From: Dugong dugon
Lineage: Eukaryota; Chordata; Mammalia; Sirenia; Dugongidae
NCBI GenBank assembly: GCA_030035585.1
Contig: CM057462.1
Coordinates: forward strand, 61,414,734 to 61,478,733
DNA length: 64,000 nt
Direction: 5' to 3'
The notes under the pieces are model-generated. The model was not told the origin of the DNA. It made no database searches and worked only from the letters and a program-made list of their open reading frames with translations. The position numbers and the translations under genes are program-made. Shown here piece by piece: positions 55,145 through 64,000 of this stretch (the first letter of the stretch is position 1; the number at the start of each line of letters is the position of its first letter).

Positions 55145-56080
55145 TTCAGCAGTACAGGAAATTTCTTCAGGTTCTGTTTGTTATTATCTCAACTTGAGTG
55201 GTTGAGGAAATAAGAGAGTGAGTTTTATTTATTTATTTTAGGGTTTGGGGTAATAATTAATCATACTCTGTCATTCAAGCTGGTTTGGAATCAACTGAAC
55301 AATAACACAGGAGTTAGGCAGATAGAGATCAAAGCATCACTTTATTACAGATAGAGCTGATGGAGAAGGTGGTTTGGAAGTGTGACCACAACTGGGCCCC
55401 CAGTACTGCCTGCTCCATACATACCCTCCAGGCACAGGCAGAACTGCAGATCTCTCCCATAGGGGCAGCTCCAAGGGTAGATCCCTATTCAACGTTCCTT
55501 CTCCCCAGGCACACATCAGATGACTTGTTCCCTGGGAAGGTCAACTGTGCTCTTCACAGCTGCCTCTAGTTTAGCCCCTCTGGGCACATGGTAGGACTAT
55601 ACTTCCTGCCCCCTCATTGTTGAGTAAGGCCTGGCTGTAAGACTAAATGATTTCTAAGTATTAGTATCTCCCCCTAAGTGAGATAAAGGAATCAAAAGAA
55701 TAGTGATTAGACTCCCACATCACCGCCAAGATCTTAGGAGGAAATAAGAAAATGAGAAATAACCTCTTTTTTAAGTGCCTGATGTGAGTGCTCAGTTCAC
55801 TGAACAAAATGCTGGTGGGCTGGGGAAAACTCAAACTGGATGTCTTTAATTCCTCTAATTATTATAGGGGCTGTTCTACAATGCCACTTCATCTTATTCC
55901 CACACCATCTCCCGGAGTCTCCTGAAATGGGAGCCCCATTCCCACTGGATCTGTTGTCCCTCCAAGGGCAGGGAGCATGGGGGAAAGAGAATGGATTCCC
56001 AGAGACTGGCAAGTCTCCCCCGACTCCTGTCTCCATTTTTTCTTCCCTTCTATGAAAAGCATTAAGGGGGTATATCTGTA
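55145..56080. other. Unassigned non-coding DNA
   Basis: A weak MaLR-like scrap lies near 55560-55760 (GGGCACATGGTAGGACTATA). No gene seen. Confidence 0.35.
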
Positions 56081-56084
56081 AGGG

Positions 56085-56532
56085 CCACCACCTGTCAGTT
56101 TGTCTTATTGTGGTGGCTTGTGTGTTGCTGTGCTGCTGGAAGCTATGCCAACAGTATTTCAAACACCAGCAGGGACTCCCGTGGTGGATAGGTTTCAGCA
56201 GAGCTTCCAGACTAAGACAGACTAGGAAGAAAGTCCTGGTGCTCAACTTGTGAAAATTAGCCAGTGAAAACCTTATGGATTACAACAGAACATTGTCTAA
56301 CCTGTTCGTTTTGGACATGTCATCAGGAGGGATCAATCGCTGGAGGAGGACATCATGTTTGGTGAAGTAGAGGGCCAATGACAGCAAGGGAGACCTTCAC
56401 TGAGATGAAGCGACACAATAGCTGCAGCGATGGACTCGAACATGCGATTGTGAGGATAACGCAGGACGGACAATATTTTGGTCTGTTGTACATAAGCTGC
56501 CATGAGTCGGAATGGACTTGACAGTGTCTGTC
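56085..56532 (+). mobile_element. Internally deleted RTE element
   Basis: The 5' part (GGCTTGTGTGTTGCTGTGCT, TAGGTTTCAGCAGAGCTTCC, AACAGAACATTGTCT) joins at about 56298 to the RTE 3' end (GGACATGTCATCAGGAGGGA, GGACATCATGTTTGGTGAAG). It contains about 50 bases (near 56140-56188) missing from the short elements at 25.6 and 32.8 kb. It therefore looks like the intermediate linking them to RTE. Confidence 0.8.
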
Positions 56533-56535
56533 TAA

Positions 56536-56573
56536 CCATCCATCCATCCATCCATCCATCCATCCATCCATCC
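56536..56573. repeat. (ATCC)n microsatellite
   Basis: About nine CATC units directly after the RTE tail. The MDGWMDGW-type frames on the minus strand come from it. Confidence 0.95.
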
Positions 56574-57020
56574 TCTATCTATATATCTGTCATGTCTATG
56601 GAACCCAGCACATGGTAGGGGATGATCCCATGTTGGCCCCCCTCCTTCCTCTCTGGGATCCTCTTTTCCCCGCCTTGCCTCCACTCCCTTTTTCTTGTGT
56701 GGCCCTGCATTACCTCCATATTGGATTCCTACCCCTCTCCTAAAATCTGGGTGTGTTTACAATAACTCTTATTTTATGGAAAACTGCTAGTACTGGTGGT
56801 GGGATGGTGATCACTATCCTTCATAGCCCAGACATCTTGCTTTCCTCCATGTCTCTCAAGTGACAAGGTAGTCTTGAACGCAGTTCAGAGACTTAGGACA
56901 AAACCCAGCAGTTAATGAATTCCTGAGAGGGAGGATTTGGGCAGCACTTGTGTTGTGTGTGTGTGATAGAATCTGTGAAGACCCCTAAACTGACCAGTTA
57001 ATAATGACATCTACAGCATC
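56574..57020. other. Unassigned non-coding DNA
   Basis: No element recognised. Confidence 0.35.
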
Positions 57021-57024
57021 TGGG

Positions 57025-57165
57025 CAATGAGAGGGGAATCCTGGACTGAGAATCAGACGTCACTGAGTTTTGTTGTCTGACAATAAGTTGACCTTGGGTA
57101 AGTCAATTCACCTAGTGGAGCTTTGTTGTCTCCACTGTAAAATGGAAGTGTGCTGTGGTACATGT
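57025..57165 (+). repeat. MIR SINE
   Basis: CTGGACTGAGAATCAGACGT, GACCTTGGGTAAGTCAATTC, TGTCTCCACTGTAAAATGGA. Confidence 0.75.
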
Positions 57166-57242
57166 GACTCCTTGCTGGGACAACCAACGATATCTTGGCT
57201 GAGCAGGAGCCCTGGAGAACCAGGCACTCTGTGATTACCACC

Positions 57243-57803
57243 TGTGATGATTAATGTTATGTGTCAACTTAGCTAGGCTACGATTCTCAGTGGTTTGGCA
57301 GACACTACACTATGCAATCGCCTTCCATTTTGTGATCTGATATGAGTGGCCAATCAATTGAAAGGGGAGTTTCTCTGGGGGTGGGGCCTGCCTCCAGTAT
57401 ATAAATGGATGTTCTAGCAAAGTTCATTCTCTCTCTCGATGCTCCACTCTTCTTGTCACCTGACCTCTGGTTCTTGGGATGTAAGCCTGAAGAAGTCTCT
57501 GGCCTGCCACTTGATCTGCAGATTTTGGATTCTCCAGCCCCCATAGCCCCGGAAGCCAGCAGAGGCCTCAAGCCTGCTGCCTGGCCTTCAGATTTTGGAT
57601 TCGTGAACCCCTGCAACCACCTGAACAAGTGCAGGTCTTCAGTCTGTCACCTGACCTACAGATTTGGGACTTGAAAGCCCCCAAAATTGTGTGAGCCATT
57701 TCCTCGCAATTTTGTGAACCATGTCCTTGAAGTAAATTTCTCTCTCTGTCTCTCTCTCTACGCTGTACTTGTTTTGCTCCTCTAGAGAACTGAGACTAAG
57801 ACA
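57243..57803 (+). mobile_element. Solo ERVL-type LTR with internal triplication
   Basis: 561 bp, TGTGATGATTAATG...GAGACTAAGACA, 5-bp flanks CCACC / CTACC. A TATA-like motif (GTATATAAATGG, 57398-57409) precedes three imperfect ~70-bp repeats with CAGATTTTGGATTC (around 57520, 57590 and 57660). AAGTAAATTTCTCTCTC lies near the 3' side. Same family as 27415-28016. Confidence 0.88.
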
Positions 57804-57839
57804 CTACCATCATTAAAAACCAAACAAAGAAGCAAAACC

Positions 57840-58035
57840 CAAAACTGCTTCTGTCGAGTCGATTTTGACTTACAGTAACCCCAAGTGTTACAGAGTAGCA
57901 CTGTCCCATAGGGTTGTCAAGGGGCTGTAATCTTTATGGAAGCTGATCACCAGGACTTTCTTTTGTGGAGCCACTGGGTGGGTGGAAATCTCCAACCTTC
58001 AGGTTAGCAGTGAATGCAAACTGCTTGTGCCACTC
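57840..58035 (-). mobile_element. AfroSINE
   Basis: TTCTGTCGAGTCGATTTTGA, GTAATCTTTATGGAAGCTGA, CAACCTTCAGGTTAGCAGTG. Moderately diverged. Confidence 0.9.
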
Positions 58036-58267
58036 ACTGTCATCACTGCTGACATGCTCACAAACAGCTGAACCAGGGGCCCAGGGCAAGGAGAGGGCTT
58101 CTGCCTGGGCACGTCCTGGCAGGTTCTGATGAGAAAATGGTATTGACTGGGCCTCGGAGGATGGTCAGGATTTCAACAGGCAGAGATTAAGGGGGGACAG
58201 AGTGGTGTGGAGGGTATTTCACACGCAGGCAAAGCATGAGGTTGGAGGGCTTAGGAGTGGCAAAAAG

Positions 58268-58474
58268 GGAATTGTGGTGCAAATGGTTAATGTGCTTGGC
58301 TACTAACCAAAATGTTGGCAGTCTGAGTCCACCCAGAGGCACCTCAAATCTGGTGAATAGGCTGGTGATCTACTTCTGAAAAATCAGCCATTGGAAACCT
58401 ATGGAACACAGTTCTTCTCTGACACACGTGGGGTCACCATGAGTTGGAACTGACTCAGCAGTGACTGGTTTTAC
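58268..58474 (+). mobile_element. AfroSINE
   Basis: GTGGTGCAAATGGTTAATGT, AGTCCACCCAGAGGCACCTC, GGGGTCACCATGAGTTGGAA. Confidence 0.94.
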
Positions 58475-58945
58475 CTAATGGTGGAAGTTCCAATGGGCAG
58501 GTTGACTAATGAGAGGTCAGCTGGAAGAGCAGATTTGCAGAACCACTGGCATTTCAGGGTGGGAGGAGCAGAGAGCTAACTCAAGTAGGCCAACCCATCC
58601 TTTTTACACACAGGCAAAGTGAGACTGGGAGAGGGACAGGGACATTAGAGCTGCAAAGGGAACTAGGGGGAGCATCAGAACTGAGATCCATGTCTCCAGA
58701 TTCCCAATTCCAAAGGCCCTGAATGTCCGGCTAAAGCATTCAAGTGGATCCTGTTGCCCTGGAAGTCGTTGATGCCTTTGAGTGGGGAGTGTGGCTGAGA
58801 GACAATAGCAATGGACTGGATTGTCTTGTTGCCACTTGGATGAAAAGAGAGCTTTTGGTTAATGAAATGGATGTTCTGGAGTTGGCCAGGTACTATGCCC
58901 CCTTCAGGTCTGGATATTGGGCTGGACCCGTCAGCCTCCATCTAG

Positions 58946-59050
58946 ACCAGAGGTTCCCAGTCCTGGTTGCACCAGGTAGAACTCACCTGGAGAGGGACCA
59001 GCCCCCACCTGAGGCTGTCTACAGGTGATCCTCCTGAGGCCCACCTGGTC
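58946..59050 (+). repeat. MER5-like hAT fragment (weak)
   Basis: CCAGAGGTTCCCAGTCCTGG, AGAACTCACCTGGAGAGGGA, CAGGTGATCCTCCTGAGGCC follow the order of MER5-type hAT-Charlie MITEs. Diverged. Confidence 0.5.
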
Positions 59051-59060
59051 CTCAGCGCTG

Positions 59061-59324
59061 CAGAGGCATAGCGAGGGGGCAGGGAGAGGGGGGCACTTGC
59101 CCCCAGGTGCAAGTCCAAGGGGGCTCCAGATGAGGTGCAGAATGACATTCCAAGGTACCACAAATATGAAAGGCGCCTGACTGAGGCAGCTGGACAAGAG
59201 CGGGGGAAGGTGTTTCTGCTGATGTGTTGCTGCTATCAAAGTCTGTTCAGCTTGAAATTGGGGCGCGGTGGGGGTTGCAACTTAGAGATTGCCCCAGGCA
59301 CTCGATACCCTTGCTATGCCTCTG
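59061..59324. mobile_element. hAT-like MITE, second family
   Basis: 264-bp non-coding element with termini CAGAGGCATAGCGAGGG and the complement of CAGAGGCATAGCAAGGG (16/17 identical). The 8-bp flanks CAGCGCTG / TAGAGCTG match 6 of 8. G-rich subterminal sequence; no transposase frame. Confidence 0.75.
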
Positions 59325-59499
59325 TAGAGCTGCACGGGGAGATCACAAAGACCCCACTTAGAGGGGGACTTGGGGAACCGCTTTTCCTGGGAAGAACATA
59401 TGGGAAGTGTGACTTGTTATAGCTGTATTATCAAGAGAGCGTGAGGAAGGCAGGGATGGGAAACACAAGTCAAATGCCTCGGCCAGTCCCTCCCTGCTG

Positions 59500-60190
59500 C
59501 ATTTCCAGTCATCTCTCATTGACCTGTTGGAAGTGCCTTGCTCTTCAGGGGCTCCTAATGATACAGTGCTCCCTGCCATCTCCATTTGCAATGAATTCCT
59601 AACTATTGCTGCCTCCGGTAGGGTCGTTAGCAACTCAGCATTAATATCTCCAATGTCCATCACTGCAGTGATTAGGATCCATGACTTGCCTGCCATCTCT
59701 CCAGCAAGAGGGCTGTAAGGGGGGTCTCTGGGGCCCAGGTGCCCTGCCCTGAGTAGGTGGGGAAGAAGGGGGACAGGCCATCTTGTTAAATCTAATTACC
59801 CGGCTCCAGACGGTGGGCCTGAGCTCTTCTGAGAGCAGGCTCGGCCGTTGCTTAATCCTCTGCCTGCCTTTCCGCCATAACGAGCCGGCCCGCCACCAGC
59901 TGCCGCACTGCTAGATGGGACTGAGTTTAATTGCTACCCAAAATGTCAGCCCTTTCAAACCCACGGTATTTCATCACTTACCTTTAAAGAAGAGGGGGAA
60001 AAAAATCAATTTGGACCGTGAGTTTCAACAGCAAAGCCTGCAGAAAGGGCTGCCCAGTTCTTCAGGGGAGCTGTTCTTTTCATTAAAATAGCTATTTTTA
60101 AAACTCTCTCCCTCTCTCTCTCTTTAACACGAGATGAAAAATCCCAGCTACAAGAAGAAACCCTTTCATGAGCGAATAATAATATAAAAA
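59500..60190. promoter_or_regulatory. Candidate conserved regulatory region
   Basis: About 700 bases free of recognisable repeats. Motif texture includes CTCCTAATGATACAG, CAGCATTAATATCTCC and AATCTAATTACCCGG. A MEF2-type CTATTTTTAA lies at 60092-60101, and a CpG-containing core (CCGTTGCTTAATCC...CGGCCCGCC) near 59850-59900. Inferred enhancer-like; not proven. Confidence 0.35.
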
Positions 60191-60493
60191 AAGAGTTTAA
60201 AAAAGCCCACTTCTAAAATGGGTACCCCCCCTTTTTTTAAACCTCTCAAAGGTTAAAAAAAGAAAAGAAAAGGTTTTTATTCTCAAAGGACTTTTCTCTT
60301 GTGATCTTATCTCATCCTCACCACAACTTGGGGTGGTGGGGGAAGGGCAGATGTCAGTGTCCCTGTTTTGTGGATGAAGGACTGAGATCTCGAGCGAGAG
60401 GCTAAAGGCTTTGCTGGTGGCGGGGGTCACACATCTATGTAGGGGGTAGGAAAGAGGATCCCCATTTTTGCTTCCTGTGGAAACTTCTGACGT

Positions 60494-60812
60494 CCCTGGT
60501 TGGCGTAGATGGTTTGCACTCAACTAACCAAAAACCCATTGCCATTGAGTTGATTACGACTCATAGTGACCCTATAGGACAGAGTAGGGTTTCCAAGGAG
60601 AGGCTGGTGGATTTCAACTGCCGACCTTTTGGTTAGCAGAAGTTTCTGTGAGCAGCTAAGTTCTTAGATGTTGCGTCAAATTGGTAGTTCAAACCCACCT
60701 ATCAGCACCACAGAATAAAGGCCTGGTGGTATGCTTCCATAAAGACTACAGCCAAGAAAACTCTGTAATACATGGGGTTGCCATGAGTCAGAATAAACTT
60801 GATGGAACGGGT
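60494..60812 (+). mobile_element. AfroSINE interrupted by another AfroSINE
   Basis: Head at 60494-60525 (CTGGTTGGCGTAGATGGTTT). The rest starts about 60646 (GGTAGTTCAAACCCACCTAT) and runs to CTTGATGGAACGGGTTT. Confidence 0.88.
60526..60645 (-). mobile_element. Inner AfroSINE (short type)
   Basis: AACCCATTGCCATTGAGTTG, GACCCTATAGGACAGAGTAG, CGACCTTTTGGTTAGCAG in reverse, truncated at its head side. Confidence 0.88.
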
Positions 60813-60831
60813 TTCAGTTTGTGGGACGCTC

Positions 60832-61042
60832 CAGGAGTCTCTGGGTGACACAAATGGTTAAGCAGTGGGCTACTAACAGAAAGTTTTGCAGTTCAGACCC
60901 ACCCAGATGTGCCTCAGAAGAAAGGCCTGGCAATCTGCTTCTGAAAGGTCACAGTCATGAGAACCCAAATGGAGTACAGTTCTACTCTGACATTCATGGG
61001 GTAGTCAGGAGTCAGAATCTACTTGACAGCAACTGGTTGGAT
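60832..61042 (+). mobile_element. AfroSINE
   Basis: AGGAGTCTCTGGGTGACACA, GGCCTGGCAATCTGCTTCTG, TACTTGACAGCAACTGGTTGG. Confidence 0.94.
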
Positions 61043-61139
61043 GGTACTTTCTTAAGGGACCATGCATCCTGTCCCCAGGTATACCCACCTCGCAAATTCA
61101 AGCTATTTACCGGAAAGTTAAAAAAGAGGGGGGGCATTA

Positions 61140-61570
61140 AAACACACACATAGAACCGTTAGAGTTTATCACTCATTTAAGTCTCCACAAAATCACAGCC
61201 ATCCTTTCTTCTCTAGGGAGAATTTTTCTGCCTTCCTTTAGAAGAAAGGAATGTAATTCTTTTGGAGATTACATTCCCTGGAAACTGGTTTCTTAAGCTC
61301 CTGCCTGAAGAATTGTTCCAAAGTCTGCAGACTAATTAACCCCATTGTTCAGAATTAATCACCTTAGGAATATTTAGAGTCAACAAGAAATGTATCAATT
61401 GGGCTCTTAATAAACCTAATGAAATGACTCAACATAAAGGCATATGAAATAGAGTTTTAAAACATTAGCATAAACCACCAACCTCCCTGAGCTCTTGGCG
61501 GCACAGTCAATCTTAATTGACACTTTATTAGCACTGAGAATTGCTATCAACTTGGCAAATACCCCCACAT
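61140..61570. promoter_or_regulatory. Candidate conserved AT-rich regulatory block
   Basis: Repeat-free, about two-thirds A+T, dense in homeodomain cores: CAGACTAATTAACCCC (TAATTA at 61333-61338), CAGAATTAATCACC, TCTTAATTGACACTT. It also holds an imperfect inverted AAGGAATGTAATTC / GAGATTACATTCCC pair (61245-61270). The strongest enhancer-like texture in the window, still an inference. Confidence 0.38.
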
Positions 61571-62021
61571 TGCCTGCTGAAATGATAGACTTTTTTTTTT
61601 TTTTTTAAATAAAAGGGGGGAGGGAAAAAAAAAAACCCCAGAAAAGAAGCGACTTGGAGTTTTTTGGTGAATGAAGACAGAAAAGAAACTGAAGCAGCGT
61701 CCCAAGGGGGAAATGGGCACCAACTGGGTCTAAAGCGTCCTCCCCACTCTCTGGAGTCCAGTGGGGCAGCGGTCTTGACTGCCATGTTCTGCAGGGCTGA
61801 GAAGTTGTCAGCCACACACAGCTAGAAGCAGCCCCCTGACTGCCTCTACTGCGTTTACCAGCAGAGGCTATCTGTTTCAGGTCAGGACTCTGGACAAGAA
61901 TGAAAGTAGGGCAACGGGTGAGTCCTGAGATGGTGCTTGGAATCTTTCTCCTTTTTAAATTCCTATTATGATGAAACATTTGCTTCTAAAGGTTGGAGCC
62001 TGTTCCTAATCATGCATTCTC

Positions 62022-62312
62022 TGTTTGTTGTTAGTTGCCATTAAGTTGGCTCTGACTCACGGCAATCTTATGCATAACAGAATGAAGTGCTGCCCAGTCC
62101 TGCGTCATCTTCAAGACAGTTGGTACGTTTGAGTCCATTGTTGGGGCTATTGTGTCAACCCATCTCATGGAGGATTTCCCTTATTTTTGCTGACCCCTCT
62201 ACAGTACCACATATGATGTCCTTTTCTAGTTATTACTCTTTCCTGATGATGTGTCCAAAGTAAGCAAGCTGAAGCCTCACTATCCTCACTTCTAAGGAAC
62301 ATTCTGGTTGTA
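62022..62312 (-). mobile_element. RTE LINE, 3' end
   Basis: Reverse copy: TTTGTTGTTAGTTGCCATTA at the left (tail side), CAGTCCTGCGTCATCTTCAA, ATATGATGTCCTTTTCTAGT, CTTCTAAGGAACATTCTGG at the right. 5'-truncated, no coding value. Confidence 0.9.
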
Positions 62313-62325
62313 TTTCTTGTATTTA

Positions 62326-62412
62326 ATGTCACTGAATTGTACACATAAAAATAGTTGAAATGACAAGTGTTTTGTTATATAGATTTCACTACAATAAAAA
62401 TTTTAAAAAAAA
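62326..62412 (+). repeat. L1 3' end with poly(A)
   Basis: AATGTCACTGAATTGTACAC, ATAGATTTCACTACAATAAAAA, then an A-rich tail. Typical of L1MA/MB-type 3' ends. Confidence 0.75.
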
Positions 62413-62631
62413 TTAGCCATTATCAATACCATTGTAGTTGTAGCTACCTGTGAATTTCTCTCTGGGCACATTCTGCAGCCTCCTCCAACAGAGAATCTGC
62501 TCTTATGAAATTTCCCTTTATCATTCCCTTGCTTTAAAAATTATGTATATATTACCCTAAACGATACATTGTTTAGTTTGGCTTTATAAAAATAGTATAG
62601 TTGAATGATCTTTTCAAAATGCAGATCTGAC

Positions 62632-63646
62632 CAGTTAATGCGTTACACTATATTAATAGAATAAAGGCCAAATCACATGATTGTTTCAATAGATGCAGAA
62701 AAAGCGTTTGACAAAATCTAACATCGTTTCATGATAAAAGCACTCAACAAAATAAGAATAGAGGAGAATTTCCTCAACTTGATAAAGGTCGTCTATGAAA
62801 AACCGATGGTTAACAGCATACTTAATGGTAAAAGATTAAAAGCTTTCCCCTTAAGATCAGAACAAGACAAGGATGTTCTCACTGCTTTTATTCAACATTG
62901 TACTGGAAGTTCTAGCCAGGGTGCAATCAGGCAAGACAATGAAATAAAAGACATCCACATTAGAAAGGAAGAAGTAAAACTATCTTCAGATGACATGATC
63001 TCATGTAGAGAAAACCCTAAAGAACACACACACCTCCCCCCGCCACACACACACTCATACAATTAGAGCTAATAGACAAGTTCAGCGAAGTTGCAGGTTA
63101 CAAGATCAATACAGAAAAATCAGTTGTATTTCTCTACACTAGCAGTGAACAATCTGAAAACGAAATTAAGAAATCAATTCTGTTTTCAATAGCATCAAAA
63201 ATACTAAAATAATTAGGAATAAATCCAACTAAGGAAGTGAAAAAAGGTGTACACAGAAAATTACAAAGAAAAGATGGTTGAAAAAAATTAAAGAAGACGT
63301 AATAAATGGAAACACAATTGTGTTCATGGATTGGGAGACTTAATATTGTTAGGATGAAAATACTCCCTAACTTGATCTACAAGAATCAAAGCAATCCCTG
63401 TCAAAATTCCAACTGCTTTTTTTTGCAAAAATGGGAAAGCTGATCCTAAAATTTATATGGAAATGCAAGGGACCCCAAATAGCCAAAACAATCTTTAAAA
63501 AGAACAAAGTTGGAGGACTCACACTTCCCACTTTCAAAACTTAGTACGAAGCTACATTAATCTAAACAGTGTGTTAATAGCATAATGAGAGACATATAGC
63601 TCAATGGAATAGAATAGAATAGAACTGAAGTTCAAAAAATAATCCC
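62632..63646 (+). pseudogene. L1 ORF2 fragment (reverse transcriptase region, broken)
   Basis: Old L1 ORF2 in sense orientation. Seen: the IDAEKAFDKI box (62692-62719), then a stop and HRFMIKALNKI...NFLNLIKVVYEKP, LNGKRLKAFPLRSEQDKDVL. Further downstream nucleotides keep L1 order (GTTGCAGGTTACAAGATCAA, AAGGGACCCCAAATAGCCAA, AGCATAATGAGAGACATATAG). Stops, frameshifts and a CA-rich run (63021-63057) make it dead. It is cut off at 63646 by the younger L1. Confidence 0.92.
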
Positions 63647-64000
63647 AGGGAGGCGAGATCAAGATGGTGGAGTAGTCAGACACTTCCGGTGGACCCTCTT
63701 ACAACAAAGATCTGAAAAAACAAGTGAATCAATTATATATGATAGTCTAGGAGCCCTAAACATCAAAGGCAAGGTTGAGGAACTGGACTGAGTGGTGGGG
63801 GAGGGAGAGACAGTTCAGAAGAAGCGAGGAGTTGCCAGACCTGACTGGCGAGAGCCTGAGCCCTTCAGACCTGATCAGCTCGTGGGTGAGCAGTAAGGCA
63901 GGCAAGCAGCAGTGCTCGGGAGGCATATTCCGCACTGGGAGAGATCCAGCAGCAGAGAGTCTACTCAGCCATCCAGAACCAGTGAGAAGCCGCCTTCGAA
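63647..64000 (+). mobile_element. L1 5' UTR start, continues past the window
   Basis: Begins GGGAGGCGAGATCAAGATGG, the kind of start that L1 promoters have, with a YY1-type CAAGATGG core at 63660-63667. Then comes GC-richer sequence unlike its surroundings. It lies in sense orientation inside an older L1. A 5' end this complete suggests a full-length or near full-length insertion, but ORF1/ORF2 lie outside. Any protein-coding ability is unknown. Confidence 0.8.

Noticed and set aside
56333-56571. MDGWMDGW repeat protein
   Set aside because: Translation of an (ATCC)n microsatellite and RTE tail.
57405-57674. 89-codon frame
   Set aside because: Falls entirely within the solo LTR's internal repeats; not a gene.
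58744-59028. 94-codon plus-strand frame in apparently unique DNA
   Set aside because: Ends in a MER5-like fragment, has an overlapping antisense frame and no domain; no splice signals of quality were seen.
62731-63066. 111-codon frame resembling reverse transcriptase
   Set aside because: Broken L1 ORF2 with a stop just upstream and a CA-rich run at the end.

Overview
This window looks like non-coding nuclear DNA from an afrotherian mammal, most likely a proboscidean (elephant-like). The evidence is its repeat content. It has many tRNA-headed AfroSINE copies, with a GTTCGA-type B box and a body ending near 'GACTCGACGGCAACTGG'. It also has several RTE-type LINE pieces ending in (ACA)n, with the RT and C-terminus of the BovB/RTE1 kind. 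On top of these lie general mammalian fossils: MIR, L2, L1M, ERVL-MaLR (MLT1-like) LTRs and hAT DNA transposons. The species is an inference; the repeat structure is seen directly.

I found no protein-coding gene I can defend. The open frames of 60-214 codons are shadows of repeats or chance frames, apart from eroded transposon frames (RTE, hAT, L1). There is no rRNA, tRNA gene, CRISPR array or bacterial-type element. The only candidate for a host exon pair (about 40268-40600) is weak.

Layout: 1-10 kb holds MIR/L2/L1-type fossils with four well-bounded AfroSINEs, an RTE 3' end and an MLT1-like LTR. 10-19 kb holds a hairpin hAT MITE (10.1 kb), more SINEs, an LTR and a long L2 (17-19 kb). That L2 is interrupted by an RTE 3' end, itself interrupted by a hAT MITE with a perfect 8-bp target duplication. 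19-25 kb holds MIRs, a degenerate ~16-bp tandem array (21.9-22.5 kb) and two MaLR LTRs. 25-33 kb is a dense nest: RTE-derived short elements, a solo LTR, a stack of LTRs enclosing an RTE reverse-transcriptase fragment, and a degraded hAT transposase. 33-50 kb is quieter, with LTRs, MIRs, L2s and SINEs. 50-58 kb holds a ~1-kb non-coding retroelement with a 16-bp target duplication, SINEs, an internally deleted RTE and a second solo LTR. 58-62 kb holds a second type of hAT MITE and repeat-poor DNA that reads like conserved regulatory sequence. 62-64 kb holds an RTE 3' end, old L1 ORF2 sequence and, at the right edge, the apparent 5' end of a younger L1 that leaves the window.

The elements tell a relative history through nesting: L2, MIR and L1M are oldest, then hAT and MaLR, then RTE and AfroSINE, with the noncoding 1-kb element and the edge L1 among the youngest. 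Short repeat-free AT-rich blocks (2.5, 14.3, 21.4, 35, 52.8, 59.5-60.2, 61.2-61.5 kb) are the best places to look for host function, most likely enhancers.
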